Source: Erpobdella octoculata (taxonomy: Eukaryota; Annelida; Clitellata; Hirudinida; Erpobdellidae). Taken from it: 64,000 nt of DNA. This document shows positions 36,601 through 48,829 of this stretch, one piece after another. The stretch is taken from positions 11,368,896-11,432,895 of the forward strand of contig OZ022243.1 in NCBI GenBank assembly GCA_963978895.1. Direction: 5' to 3'. Each line of letters opens with the position of its first letter. The stretch's first letter is position 1. The notes beneath the pieces were generated by a model. That model had not been told where the DNA came from and made no database searches. It saw only the letters and a program-made list of their open reading frames with translations. Position numbers and translations under genes: made by a program.

Positions 36601-39600
36601 TGAGGTGCATTTGATGGAGTTTGAACCTACTCCTTTACTACACACCCCACACAGGTACTTTCCTGACTTAGCCGGTTGATCCAAAGCAGCATCCCGACAT
36701 CTCATGACTTTAGTTTTCCCCAGATTTACTTTCAGTCCTTTCTCTTCCAAACCCATTTTCCACTTCTTTATCTTCTCAACTAACATTTCTTCTGAGTCTG
36801 CAAGCAGAACCAAATCATCTGCATACAATAGCTCTATAGATAGCCACCTCTGAATGTCCTGGATAATTCCTCCAACACAATAATGAATAACAACGGACTG
36901 AGAACAGAGCCTTGATGAACCTCAACTTTCACAGCAAACCCCTTGCTCACTTTATCATTCAACTTCACCATTGTTGATGTATCTGCATACATGGCTCTTA
37001 ACACAGAATTCAGCCATTCATCAACACCTACACTTCTGAGAGCCCACCACAAGACTTTACAAATTAAATTTTAAATATAGCTTGTCAGTCGTTCAACAAG
37101 TTTTGTTTCCAATTCATTACAAAGATGAAATGAATGCAATACAACAGTTTGTTCCAGAATAAATTTAAAAAAATATAATAATCAAGAACATGTTCATGTC
37201 AGCCCTTTGAGACTACTGTGAGACTCCAGACACAACATTTGAGGCTTCAGCATAAGCTTTTCATCAAATTACATTAAAAACACTGATATCTTCATTGTCA
37301 TCAACAACATTATCAATCACATGTACAAATTAAATTTGGATTTTCGATCTTTTGAATAAAAAAACTATCCTTATGCATTATTAGATTTCATCAAAAATAG
37401 CAAATGCTGCATAAGTGATTTCTTTAAATATAAATAACTAACCATTTGTGAAACAATGAAAGAACGAACAGCTTGTACTCTGATGGCAACATCAAGCATT
37501 TGAAGTGCAATCAGCTTTCCATGCTTCGTACCTTCAATACGTGTTAATTCCACCAATACACTCACATACCTGAATAACACACATATACCTCAACATTATT
37601 ATTAATATAACATATTTATAAATAAAATATATTTCAGGAGATAAACTAACCATTCAAAATTAGTAACATGAACATAATTGGACTGGCTGCATATTTCGAT
37701 AATTTTTGACAAGAGTTCATCTCTGTAATGGGAACCTTCTGCTTTATCCATGTGGATCATCAATTTCTTAACAATCTCCATTAAATTTTTTTTAGACACC
37801 TGATACACAGAGTTAAGTAAAATTATATTCCTTTTTATTCTAATCCTGATAGCTAATAAATGATAAAAGCAAACTAATTATGAGAACAAACCATTCCATA
37901 GAGAAGATCAAGAGCTCTAAGTCTGATGGATTCATCTTTGTCATCTAAACATTGAAGGATGAGATCTTTATGTGCTTGAACACTTTTTGGATGAGTCTTT
38001 AATATCTTTGACATTGCCATAAGTCCAAGATACTTCACTTAAAAAATTAGCAGAAAATTAAATTTCACAACACAAGTAAGTCAGAGATACACATTCAATG
38101 CATAAATACGGCAGTAATTCAGAGTGTGAATGCCTAACAGAGTGATCAAAAAAAACCTTCCATTAGATAAATTAAAATGATTACATTATTTACCTAAAGT
38201 AATTTTAGAAAAAAATAGAAAAAAAATATTTGATTTTGAGTTTCGGCACAACCAATGTTACATTGCCACCAATGTCATCGGAAACAAGTGAGTAAAATTG
38301 ATCTCACTGAAGCATTGTGCCTCATGTTAACTTACCAACTTCTCCTTTCTCTGCTTGTGTTATTGTATAACATGTAATTACAGCTCGATTAGGTATAGTC
38401 AATAAAGTCTAATTTATCACTACTAAAAAAGGGTTTTAGAAATCACTCTCTGCTCAATAATGCTCTCCATGTGTGAAAAATGTTGCTGCCGATTATTTTT
38501 TGATTATCAGTTCTTTTCACTTCTGTGACAAGAGAGTTTCCTGCATGAATAATAAATAAGTCGAAGGACATGTCTGTGGTGTCAAACACAAACTCAAAAT
38601 CGGTGATGAGAATTTCTACCAGCAACCTAATTAGTGGCAGACTTCAAAGAATTGTAAAGCAGAATTGTGACTGAAAAATTTTTGCATTAAATTGTTTGTG
38701 CTGGATTATTGGATTATGATTGTGTTTATTTTTATTAACCATGATTTCTATATAGGTTGCATTTTCTTAAAGGGCATAGTTTAATTTCAAAAGATGCAGC
38801 TCTTTGACATTTTCTGACCCCTTGATGCAATCTTCATCCCAAACAGTTTGCCTACAACAAGTTTAACTGTGATGTGACGCAATGCTTTTGTTCCAATATG
38901 GAATGTCATGTATCATTACTGCTGCAAGAGATTAATAAGCAAGTTTTCTAAATAAAAGTGTGAAAAACAAGAATTCAAACTCCTGTATAATAAATCTAAA
39001 CTCAGACAAGAAAACACTTAGAAAACCATTATAAAATAAAATAAGTTACTCACAATTCTGATCGGAATCTTCTATTAGTATTCTAAGCTTCTGCACACAT
39101 AGCTTGAAAATAGAAACATTTCTCAGAGTATAAATGGTTTCATGCAACATAATTATTATTATAAAACACTAAAATGCTGAAATACAATTCATAAAAATAA
39201 ACAAAAAATAACCTGGATAGATGCAGAATGATTATTGACTCCAGAAGAAATCGAAATAAGAACTAAATAAATGAAAAAAAGTGTTTTAACTAAAATCTAT
39301 ATCTCAACTTAAAAATATGATGTTCATGAGATGAGATTTGGGTAATCTTTCCTACGGACGGCCCGTGCCGAAAAATAGTCGTATTATTTTTATTTTGTTA
39401 CAATAACCTAAAAAAACAAATTTAATACCAAATTTAATTTAAAAAAAAAATATTTATCGTAATTTGAGAGACTTTGAAAACGGTAAGTAGTACCCTTCCA
39501 AGCACTATTTACATCGTAGTTGTGAGTGGTGAGGTACGATGATCGTATGAATAAAAAAAATAAAATTAGTTTAAAATAAAATTTTATTTAAAAACAAACT

Positions 39601-42600
39601 CAGTTATAAAAAAAATTAAATTTTAATTTTAAAACTTTTTCTATGTAAAACGATAAAGAACAAAAAGCGAGAGAAACAACGAACGAAGTAAACCCCGATA
39701 GTCACTTTATATAAGGTCGCTGCTATTGCCCCGGCGGTTCGCCGTGATTGCAATCTGTAAAATTGCAATCCCGTATTAAAATGAAACTCTACCCCTAACC
39801 CTAACCTTACCCTACCCCTTACCCTACTCCTAACCCTACTCCTAACCCTACTCCTAACCCTACCCCTAACCCTACCCATAACCCTATTCCTACCCCTATC
39901 CTAGGTAGTCGCATAAAAAGTTTCAATATATTTTTTTTTAAATTTTACTAATATTTTAAATAAAGGTACAAATTCTGAGTTTGAATATACTATATAGTGT
40001 AAAAAATAAAATTAATAAAAAGATCGCATACCGGCGCCTACCGCCGTGGTAATAGTTATAACGTTATATAACACGCTACGCGATTCATTCGTTTACACTT
40101 TTCCTTAAAACTCAAATTTTTTCTATGTAAAATTTTTTAAATTATAATTAAATTATTTATTTAATTAAAATAATTTTGTATAACATTTTAAATAAATTAT
40201 TTATACAAATTATCATAATTTTTAAACTAGTGTTTACTTTTCATCGTGTTTATAGTTAATTATAGCCGAGAATTATGTATTAATCCGCCACACGGGCCGT
40301 CCGTGGGAAAGATTACCGAGATTTGATCATTGTCGCAATATGAGAATGACGGTACTAGGAATAAATTACTCTGAATGAAGTTCAAGAAGCTATCAATCAG
40401 TTTAAAAGAGGTTTATTTAATTAATCTCACAAACTTTATTCTAGCCTGGAAAGTAGGAGTAACTGATTTATTGTTTCAAAAGTAACACTAAGAACAAGTG
40501 AGAAAAAGTCTAGGTTGACTTATCCACCACCTGATATATGGTAATAAAGTGTAATTACAGAACCAAACAAGTGAACCGTTAAAACTTTAGGCAGCAGACT
40601 ATCGGACAACATTCATATAATGACAACTGTCAACATGATGAAGAAAAAGTAACAAAATAGGCTTACCTGCAATGACGGTGTTAATGCATTCGTATAAGAG
40701 TGACATTGCTGAGGTGCTGCATATAAAATAAAAACGAAAAACCAATGCAGATTTGAAAAAAAAAACACAATGAATATAAAAGACCAATTGATCCAGAGAC
40801 CAATTGTTGCCCATTTAATAAATACAGCTAAAAACCATAGAACAAGTAGTTTAAATAGACTGAAAATTACCTGTGAATAAGATTGGTTAGTGGTTCAATT
40901 AATTTCTTTCCAAGTCTTGGCTCTAATGGAGTTAATGCACCAAACTAAAAAAAATGAGCAAGAAGCTTATACAAATTCTTCTATTTCAGAGATAAGATAA
41001 AATGTTGATAGATTTGTCTTTTCTTAAAAAATCATATATGTAATGGATCTTTTCTAAAATAGTTTTCGTTTTCAAGTAAATTTTATTTAATAAAAAAATG
41101 CAAGTTCGACAAATGTGGCAATTTACTATAGATAATTGGCTAACTGTTTGTATGTAATTCGATATGGTGAGTAATGCTATCTTGCTAGAAGATGAGAAAT
41201 CAGTTGTTATCTTAAAAAGTATTATACAAATGAAGACTATTTCTGTACAATTTTTTTATCTGTTTTTCCTATGCTAATTTTCCTTATGATATTCGATAAT
41301 AGGAAGTTATAGAAATATTTAGTATTTTATTTTTTAATCATAAACTTATTTACCGATATTTATAATAAAAAAATAATAGTTCGTCTTGACTCACAAGTTT
41401 GATGATTTTTATAAGCACCCAGTTGTTAGTAGAACTTGTCATAAGTTTAAAGAAGAGAGGAGCCAATGAGAGATAATTCTTCGGGTTTTTCCTTGCAAGT
41501 TCACATATCACATTTACAGATGCTGATTGTACACCTGAAACAATCAACCAGGCATTTAATATAGCAATCAATTTAATATAATTTATATTAAAGTTAAAGT
41601 CCTTTTTAAAACCAAAAAAATAACCTGGGGAAATGAAAGGCCAATTGATAAACGTATTTTCAAGAATAGTAAGAACAAGTAAATTAAAAACGAATTTTTA
41701 AAACCCAATGCTTTTATATGTAATTAAAACACAAATTTTGCAATCAATTTTATAAAAATGAAATTAATTAAAATTAACTAAATTAATTGACTTATTGTAA
41801 AACTAATAATTGAATATTGCATTGTCTTCTATTTTGAGCATGTATGCAAAATTTGAAAAAAAATCTATCATCAGGAAGTGACTCAAAAATTGATTGCAAG
41901 ATTTGAAACAGACAGAGAAACAGAAAGACAAACAGAGACGAGGAGTAGATAAAAGCATTGTAAAAAAAACTCAGTTTAAATATTACTACAGCAAATAAAT
42001 AACTGTTGTAAGAAAAAAATTAGTTTTTAAATAACAGCCATGCAAATCGAATAGAAATTAATAAAGATGTCATGGGTCCCCGAACCCGAAGTTGGTACAA
42101 CCCGGTCTTTTTGGATACCTAAATTTTTGAAAACAAGAAACCTGAACTTTGGAAAAGAACAAAAATTAAAACTTCAATCTGAGCTTTGAATAATTAAAAA
42201 AAACGGAGTTTTCAAAATTTGGTACATTCACTAAAATCTGGCATATTCAAAAACTGTTCTAGTGGTGAGGACCTTTGTAGCAGCCGATACATTGAAATAG
42301 TTACATCCACAGCAAATTAAAAACACAATTTTGAGATGCAAGGAAGAAATGTTTATTTCACCAAATGACACACAACATAATTAGACATAAAGGATATTGA
42401 AAAGTATTAAAAAAAATAATTTAATTAAACAAGCACATAGTCGCCTAGTTATTACATAGTAAGGATGTCACAAGGTTAAACTTTTTAGGTTTTTCAGAAT
42501 CGAGATTTTTGAATTCTCAGGTTCAGGTTTATGATTTTCCAAAAACCTGGTTAAGGTTTACGATTTTTAATTTTTCGGGTTTGTTATTTTAAAATAACAA

Positions 42601-45600
42601 AAATTTTGGATTTTAATTATTCACAGGTTCGAGAAAAAGAAAAAAAACATGTAGTGCCAAACTCTGGGTACGGGGTCGAGTAGCCACGATGAAATCTCTA
42701 TTATATACAGTGATGGGTAGTTACTAACTATAAATAGTTAACTACTAGTTATTAACTACTCTACAGTAGTTAAGAAATAGTTAATAACTACTTTTTGTTA
42801 AACTAGTTAACAACTAGTAGTTAACTACTTTTTAAATAGTTATTAACTACAGTAGTTAACTATTTTTTTAACTACTTTACTTTTTTGGTGGCTGAAAAAA
42901 CTCTATAGATCATGAAACTGAAGTGGATGAGCCAGTATATGACATGTATGTAAATAATGAAGATCTAGTGGTGAAAGTATATCAGATTTGATAGAAATTG
43001 AGCAAGATAATATTGATAATTCTGACGATGTGCTTCTTTTACCTCCTCATAAGCACTGTGGTAATCTACATACATAATTTCCATAACGCAGAGGCCGCGG
43101 TGGTCAGCAGTCAGCAATTGGTAAAATTAGTGCGCGCAGGCGTGTAATTAAAGTTATTACGAAATTGTACACTATCAGTTCCAAATATCCAAAACATTTT
43201 TCCTAAGCTTTTATGCAAGAGGTTATCCAATTGCATGTAATAAAAGTTGTACACTGTCAGTAGGTAAAGATCAAAAACGTTTTTCTTAGGCTTATTATGC
43301 AAGAGTTTTATCCAATTGCATCAAACATAATGCTGGATTTAAAGTTTAAAATAAAATATCGCTAGATGTTGAAACTGTCTTACGAAGGTACGCATGAAAT
43401 TCGGTGTTTTTAATCTGCTTAAACCTGGTTCGATCCAAAGCATTGATCATTTTTTTGAAATTGCTGAGCATCCACTTTTACTAATGGTAGAGAAGAAAAC
43501 CATCTTTATTTAATATCTGATAGTTCGATAAAAATCACAAAAACAGTCATTTTTGACGAGCTACTTCTAGTTATATCTTAAATTTCGTGGCAAGTGTTGG
43601 TGCATTGAAAGTAAGGGATAATTCAAAATACAAACAACTTTATGATAGATCAATGGCAAAAGTTGTATCGTTATCAAAATTCATTCATCGCAATGTAAAA
43701 AATGCTGAGGATGTACAGGACATTAGTGGTTCAACATTTATAAAGCCAAATGTTACACGGTGGTGCTCAAAATTCTATTCGGTTGAAAGGATTGTTAATA
43801 TAGCTTTCAATAATGTTTGTGATTGTCAGAAGAAGTTAGGGCAAGCTGCATTTAAAGAGATTGAGTTTGCTTTTTTGAAATCGTTCATTCAGACTATAAA
43901 ACCAGTAGTCACCGCAATGAATATTTTCTAAAGTGAAAAGTCATACATTGGTCACATTATTCAAACCATTATAGGATTAAAAAAATAACATCATATTCAG
44001 ATAAAACCATCAATGCTCTTTTACAAGCACTATCTCAAGGTATAGAAAAACGATTTGGTCCTGTTTTGGAAAATGAAGAATATCTTTTAGCAACAGCGAT
44101 AATTCCCTAATTTAAATTAATTTTTTTGAATAATGAACAAAAATCATTTGATCAAAGAAAATTTGCTGGCATACATAAATGAAATGAACCAAAAGTTTGA
44201 AAAATAAGATTTATTTAACTTGTATTTAATTGCAAATGTTTAAAGGTTTTTTGGTTAATGTTAAAAAGTAGTTAACTACTAGTTAACTACTAGACAGTAG
44301 TTAAGAGGTAGTTAATAACTACTGCTGTTAAAAGTAGTTAGGAAATAGTTACTAACTACTTTTTTTATGAGTAGTTAAATAAAGTAGTTAACTACTTTTA
44401 AAGTAGTTAAAACCCATCACTGATTATATATAATCTGTACTGTACTATAAAGTGTTCATTTATTTATAATCTATTTAAAGAAAACAAAACTGAAACAACA
44501 AAATACATGTTAAATATAAAATATTAACCAGGGTCTGCATCTTCAAGTTTTTCTTTAAGTCTTGGAAAAGCTGGTCTGAGAGCCTCAGGAAATTTAAGGA
44601 ACACTTTATACATAATCAGAATAGATTTTTTTCTCAAATATGGTTTTGTAGATGTCATCTGAAATTTATCAAACTCCATATCAGGGATGAACTTTATGTA
44701 ATAGATTGAATCATTTGTTAGATTCCTATATATTTACTTTTTTTCAATCAATCTGTCATCAAATAAATCTGATTAACTAATTCATTTAGAAATTCCAAAT
44801 CAAGTTCATTTAAAAAATATTTCAATTTTTTTTTAGACGACAATTTATATAGAGCCGTATGCCGCAGAAGCCGCTTTAACCCAATGCGTTTTACTTTTTT
44901 TATTTTACACCTTATGAAATTTCCACAAAGAAAGAATATCTACATATGACAACTATTTATTACAGCAATACTCATTATAACAAAACATCAATGCTGGTTA
45001 GGTAGCAAAAGCCATTTAAAATTAAAATTACGGTTTTCAAAAGTTTGCATACTTTATTAATATACAGACCCCAAAAGTTCAATTTACCTTTTTACTAAAC
45101 AGGTTATATGACTAAATGAAAATTTACCAAACAATTTCATAATAAAAAATAATAACTTTTCAAAGTAAATAGCTTTGATAAATACAAATTTTAAAAAAAA
45201 GACATTAAAAACTGAAAAAAATTAAAAAATATATTACTAGTGTCATAACGTCATTAGCCAGATCCCTGGCAAGGTCGGGAGAAAGGAAGCAAGACAATCC
45301 ATTGAGTGCAACACCAGCATCATATATGTTCTGACTGCTCAAATCCTATAAATATTTCTACCAGTTTGCTAATAAATGATTTTATGTGAATTATAATAGA
45401 ATAGTGTATGGTACTTTATTAACGTGAATGACTTAAACGAATATGTAAAATACTAGCAAAAAACACGTTAAATATAAAAAATAAACTTTAAAAAATCATT
45501 GCAAAATCACAACAAAGGTAAATAACAAGAAGCTTGCTGGTTAATAAAAACTGTAAAACTGAAAAAAATCAATAATTGGTGATGAAATTTAACTTAATGT

Positions 45601-47729
45601 AAAAATTAATAAAAACACAACAGATGTGAAAAATTTCTGATTTTTGTGAATCCTTTTAAGGTCTATTGCATCATCAAATCAAAAGATTGAATGATTTTGA
45701 TGCAAACGCTAAAATTACATTATTAATAAAAAAAGCAGAGATTATTTTAAAATTACTTTTCTGATCATATTAGTTGTCAACATGAGAACATCAGTTCCTT
45801 CATGGAAACTCTGTGAAGCAGCCAGATAGCCGATGCGCTGTAAAATATTTATAAAATAAATAAGATTCAAATAAAATCAAGTTTTAGCAGAAAAAACAAT
45901 TAATCCAATATTCTACTTACAGTTCAGAAAATAATAACAAAGTGCTATGCTAGGTAGGTTCCACATAATCATAGAAATTTGATAAAATCGTGCTAGTTCA
46001 ATTAATTTTGGACAAAAAATGTTCTGGCTCTGACAACTTTTATAGTTATAAAGTAGAAATTTTATTTATGGCATAAATTTAAATGAAAGCTCTGAAACTG
46101 ATTGGGATGTAGAAACAACTGCAAACTCAGCACATGTACAACACACAAAACACAATTATGTCAGAAAATATCATAAAACAATGACTTTACTGGGATTTAT
46201 TAAAACAGCCATACATTGAACTAAAAACTTAAATACTATGCAAAAGCAGCATATTTCAACAAACTCAAGGATGGCTTTAGTTGACCACTCTAGGTTTAGA
46301 AAAAGAACAACTTTATGTCAAAATTCAGAAAAGAAATTTTACTAAAAAAATTTAAACGAAATTTTTTAGTACAGATAAAAACCATTAATTTTTGGATAAC
46401 AGCTTTGGATAAAGAGCAGAACTCATGCTTTTGCTATAAGAAAAAAATCACAACATGGCTACCACAAAAAACAGTGCAACAGGCAAAAGAAATGTCACCT
46501 CAGCAAAAACATCTGCTTTCAGTTGAAATTTTTTAACTATCTTCAGTCTGCAGTTTTTTTTTTGGTATCTTTAATAATTTATTAATGATAGAAAAGAAAG
46601 ACTGCAAACCGAAGATAGTCAAACTCAGTCTCAAACCAGTTAAAGCAAATTTTAAAAAATAAGTTTATATATATATAAACATATAAATATATAGGCATAT
46701 AATAGATTGAGAATAAATGTAGAACCCCCCACCCCAACTCAAAGAAAAACAGGGCCCTCCTATTTGGCTTGCCCCCCCCTAGTTGCACCCCTGCAGACAC
46801 ACGAGGCTAAAGTTCATACGAGCTTGATCGGATGGACCGAAAGCACTACAAAATTGAAAAATATTAGCAGAAATATATGATATAACTAAGTAGATATAAT
46901 TCAAAATGAAGGAAAAATACTATGTTTATCAACTAATCTAAATACCCAAGCATGAATGAGCTAATAAAAAAATTTTTTGGTGGACAAAATCTTGGGGGGA
47001 GCTGTCCCCCCCCCCAATCGCCACCTCTGGCTAAATGTAAAATTTAACTCCAACCAATAGTGTGAAATTAAGACATATCATGATATATGCATGTATTTGC
47101 AAAATGTAACAAAATAAAAATGTAGTAAAAAAGTGTTTGATATCAAAGGTTCAACATTATTCATTAATATTTTAATCTTTTAAATACCCTATCAATGGAC
47201 TCCAGGTTACCAAAACCTACTAAAAGCAATCATACCATGCAATTACCAAGTTAATGAACGTGTTCAATATAATAAATAACCTTGTGAGTGAATTTTGGAG
47301 AACTCATAACTTCAATAACATTGAATGCAGCCCAGCTGATGTCATAACCTAACATTTGTAACTGGAAATTTAAAACAAAGTGAATAAAATCAAATACTAA
47401 AACAACAATTTTTTTGCGAATAAATCGTTTCAAGAAAAACAATCCTTACATATGTTAGTTTGTTGACTGCATTTGCTTTCACAGCAAGATTGTCACTTCT
47501 CAATTCCTGCTTTATTTCATCGATGCATTCTGCAATGTACTTGGCCTGCACATAAATAACGTTGCATGTCCATTAACGTGTTTCATAACGCATTCATCAC
47601 TTATTTTGAGCAATTTTACTGCAAATTATCTACCTCGGCATCCTTGTGATTTCTAATGCCGCGGACCAAATCTTGAAGATTTTTATCAAGGACTCTTTCC
47701 AGAGTGCCTTTAACTTTTCTCAGAGCCAT
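24256..47729 (-). CDS. AP3D1: AP-3 complex subunit delta (delta-adaptin)
   Basis: Thirty-four exons: 47634-47729, 47450-47545, 47281-47361, 45757-45837, 45238-45345, 44529-44658, 41395-41534, 40871-40944, 40667-40716, 39213-39262, 39054-39102, 37892-38037, 37651-37799, 37443-37569, 35716-35819, 34694-34919, 34436-34581, 34157-34255, 34026-34077, 32817-32879, 32675-32744, 32375-32574, 31521-31603, 31198-31351, 29597-29707, 29044-29142, 27896-28048, 27312-27359, 27048-27185, 26079-26219, 25881-25969, 24694-24824, 24528-24610, 24256-24363. They total 3675 nt (1224 aa; the human protein is about 1150-1215 aa) with all phases consistent. Residues 1-617 are the HEAT-like adaptin trunk (KNLQDLVRGIRNHKDAE, LQMLGYDISWAAFNVIEVM, KNPKNYLSLAPLFFKLMTSS). 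About 650-980 is the Lys/Glu-rich hinge, and 980-1224 the ear. An in-frame ATG 23 codons upstream (47798) is less likely, because MALRKVKG aligns with the family start. AP-3 sorts cargo from endosomes to lysosome-related organelles. Introns carry many transposons, but no exon is broken. Confidence 0.96.
28512..28920. mobile_element. hAT element fragment (CAGTGAT family), AP3D1 intron 26
   Basis: Begins CAGTGATGGTAGTTACTACC with the same tagttaac-rich block, then jumps to sequence matching about 43915-44110 of the full copy (agtgaaaagtcatacattgg). Internally deleted and without an identified right end. Confidence 0.7.
29270..29590. repeat. Retroelement-tail-like repeat and short minisatellite in AP3D1 intron 25
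   Basis: 29330-29480 reads agctcgatcggataacggga and then a (gacagaca) tract, resembling family B tails. 29503-29590 holds five to six copies of a 15-16 bp unit, ttgaaacaacactca/acatat, ending a few bases before the exon 25 donor. Confidence 0.6.
29887..30829. mobile_element. Non-autonomous hAT (TAGAG-type) with nested insert, AP3D1 intron 24
   Basis: Ends TAGAGCTGTGCCGGTAT and ATACCGGCACAGCCCTA form an inverted repeat. The 8-bp flanks gtgaaaac (29879-29886 and 30830-30837) are identical. Subterminal sequence is rich in accggta. About 29950-30500 is a second repeat, also present in reverse at 46540-47010, and 30550-30620 is (TA)n. Confidence 0.85.
31353..31481. repeat. Tandem duplication spanning an AP3D1 acceptor region
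   Basis: 31353-31413 and 31415-31481 are near-identical copies (tttgaatatgattgaatact, caccagtcaactaac). The copy next to exon 24 keeps the acceptor AG; in the distal copy that position reads AC. Confidence 0.85.
32929..33304. repeat. 29-bp minisatellite in AP3D1 intron 19
   Basis: Thirteen units of tataatacatacaaggacta type (29 bp). On the minus strand each reads CCTTGTATGTATTATACTTT, the same as the exon 19 / intron 19 boundary at 34026, so the array consists of copies of a splice donor. It continues at 33992-34030 after a hAT insertion. Confidence 0.95.
33305..33991. mobile_element. hAT element inserted in the 29-bp minisatellite
   Basis: Terminal CAGTGTTGGG on both ends in inverse orientation (left CAGTGTTGGGAATGATTT; right end inverse CAGTGTTGGGTAAGATCA). 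The flanks tatacaag and catacaag match at 7 of 8. Subterminal sequence contains many gatttaaatca-like motifs. It carries a transposase C-terminal remnant. Confidence 0.85.
33599..33805 (+). pseudogene. hAT transposase C-terminal fragment
   Basis: The translation contains LPSPAPVERLFSTGGQIETA followed by RRRLSDMSFEHLLLLKAN, the conserved hAT C-terminal dimerisation motif. Only the C-terminus remains inside the 687-bp element, so no active transposase is encoded. Confidence 0.85.
35827..37060 (-). mobile_element. 5'-truncated LINE with YADD reverse transcriptase and embedded zinc finger, AP3D1 intron 14
   Basis: 37052-36834 encodes VHQGSVLSPLLFIIVLEELS (RT motif 4 region). After a frameshift at about 36830, 36828-35827 encodes YADDLVLLADSEEM (catalytic YADD). 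A Cys-rich insert of the form C-x2-C..C-x2-C-x4-H-x2-C..C-x2-C (CGVCSKGVGSNSIKC, WVHKKC, FCCAKC) follows, then CYLGDII, YGSESWSVMERTEQMM, WFGHLVRK and a basic tail. No endonuclease is present. The frameshift and truncation mean it is dead. Its 3' end lies within about 45 bp of the AP3D1 exon 15 acceptor. The LINE clade is not certain. Confidence 0.88.
39341..40317. mobile_element. Non-autonomous DNA transposon carrying a telomere-like tract, AP3D1 intron 9
   Basis: Terminal inverted repeats of about 26 bp with one mismatch (GGTAATCTTTCCTACGGACG; CGTCCGTGGGAAAGATTACC). The 8-bp flanks gagatttg (39333-39340 and 40318-40325) are identical. An 8-bp duplication fits hAT-like superfamilies, but the terminus is not a usual hAT end. 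The interior holds 39790-39900, built of ccctaa/ccctac variants. No transposase. Confidence 0.9.
39790..39902. repeat. Interstitial telomere-like (CCCTAA) variant tract
   Basis: About 110 bp of ccctaa mixed with ccctac, cccctaa and a 12-bp variant ctcctaacccta. The minus strand reads ttaggg variants. It lies inside the 977-bp transposon, so it is carried by the element and does not mark a chromosome end. Confidence 0.9.
42708..44422. mobile_element. hAT transposon, most complete copy, AP3D1 intron 6
   Basis: 1715 bp with ends CAGTGATGGGT in inverse orientation and identical 8-bp flanks attatata (42700-42707 and 44423-44430). Both subterminal regions are dense in tagttaac/agttaacta palindromes, probable transposase-binding sites. 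It carries a broken transposase gene (43587-43931 plus decayed flanking frames). Fragments of the family lie at 17679 and 28512. Confidence 0.95.
43587..43931 (+). pseudogene. hAT transposase core fragment
   Basis: A 114-codon frame including KYKQLYDRSMAKVVSLSKFI, PNVTRWCSKFYSVERI and FLKSFIQTIKPVVTAMNIF. The N-V-T-R-W-x(4)-Y/F pattern is typical of the central hAT transposase region. It ends at a stop, and homologous sequence continues out of frame, so the gene is inactive. Confidence 0.75.
46540..47010. repeat. Dispersed repeat, inverted relative to 29950-30500
   Basis: Shares, in reverse complement, ctttcttttctatcattaat, ggtttgagactgagtttgat, aactttagcctcgtg and cggtccatccgatcaagctc. A G-rich edge (ggtggcgattggggg) and cccctgcag/ctagttgcacccct motifs suggest a hAT-like terminus. 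A shorter relative is at 60130-60345. Lies in an AP3D1 intron. Confidence 0.75.
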
Positions 47730-48017
47730 GGCAAAACTTTGTCTACGAGCCTTATTTTTTTTTGAAGAAACTGACACTACAAAATAAAGAATCTCCAATC
47801 AACAGACCCCAAAACACTTGCCATACACATAAATACGACAGCTCACATTCAAAATGGCGTAATTAAACATTGGTGTGAACGAGAGGAGGCGTATACTTAC
47901 TGAAGTTTTAGCAGTTACATTTAATTTATATACAATAAATTATTAAATTTTATTAAACCCATACTTTATATATAAAAAATATCAAACACCATCAACAGTT
48001 TTAAAAGACGGATGTCA

Positions 48018-48140
48018 CAGTCACTCACAAGTGGCCGGTCAAAATGTCCCAGGTTAAAATGTCTCAGGGCAGAATTTTCCCGGTCAAAATGTCCCAGGTT
48101 AAAATGTAAAATGTCCCCGTTCAAAATGTCTCTGCTCAAA
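48018..48140. repeat. Short minisatellite, ggtcaaaatgtccc type
   Basis: Six to seven loose copies of an 18-bp unit (ggtcaaaatgtcccaggtta) upstream of AP3D1. The short open frames across it on both strands have no homology. Confidence 0.7.
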
Positions 48141-48829
48141 ATGTTATGGGACAATATAAAAGACAAGTTTAAAGTCCACACAGTTGAATTACGTTCAATC
48201 AATTTTATTTATATAGTGCTTTATGCAGTTCCAGCTTCAACTTCAACCACGAGAGGGTCGATATCCAAAGTTAGATTAAGCTTCACTTAATCGGCTTGCA
48301 GAGAGGAAATCATCAGACTGCAGATTGAAAAAATTCAGGCATGCAAGATCGAAGATCGCTGTTAGTGTTTTGTGTAAATCGTGCGTTCAACTCAGAGAAA
48401 ATACAATCGATGCATGCATACAAAATCTGTGACTTCTCTCGTTCCACTTTGCACTGTTCATAACTTTTTTAACACCTCTCCATCTCAATGTGGACGATCT
48501 AGCTTCCTATAGTTTCTTCAGCATCTCATAATCTCTCTTTTATTTTCTATAGACAGCCTACTCTGCCTACTTGGCCAGGCCATGAGTAAACGCCATAGAT
48601 ATCTATGGTAAACGCTAACCATTCTTATAACCTAACCATACTATAATTACAAAAGCTTCTGCTTTTCTCTTCTCAAATCTCCCTAAAAACACCCACAAAG
48701 AAAAAAAAATCCAACAGGAGCACATATATAATGACCATTGGCTTACATAAAAGTCAGAGAGCCCCATTCCCACTAAATAATGTCTTTGAGTTTTGATAGT
48801 AACGGTCTGAAAAGTGCACATATATTAAC

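Noticed and set aside
39790..39902. Chromosome end
   Set aside because: The telomere-like tract is short, variant and enclosed by transposon ends, with AP3D1 exons on both sides.
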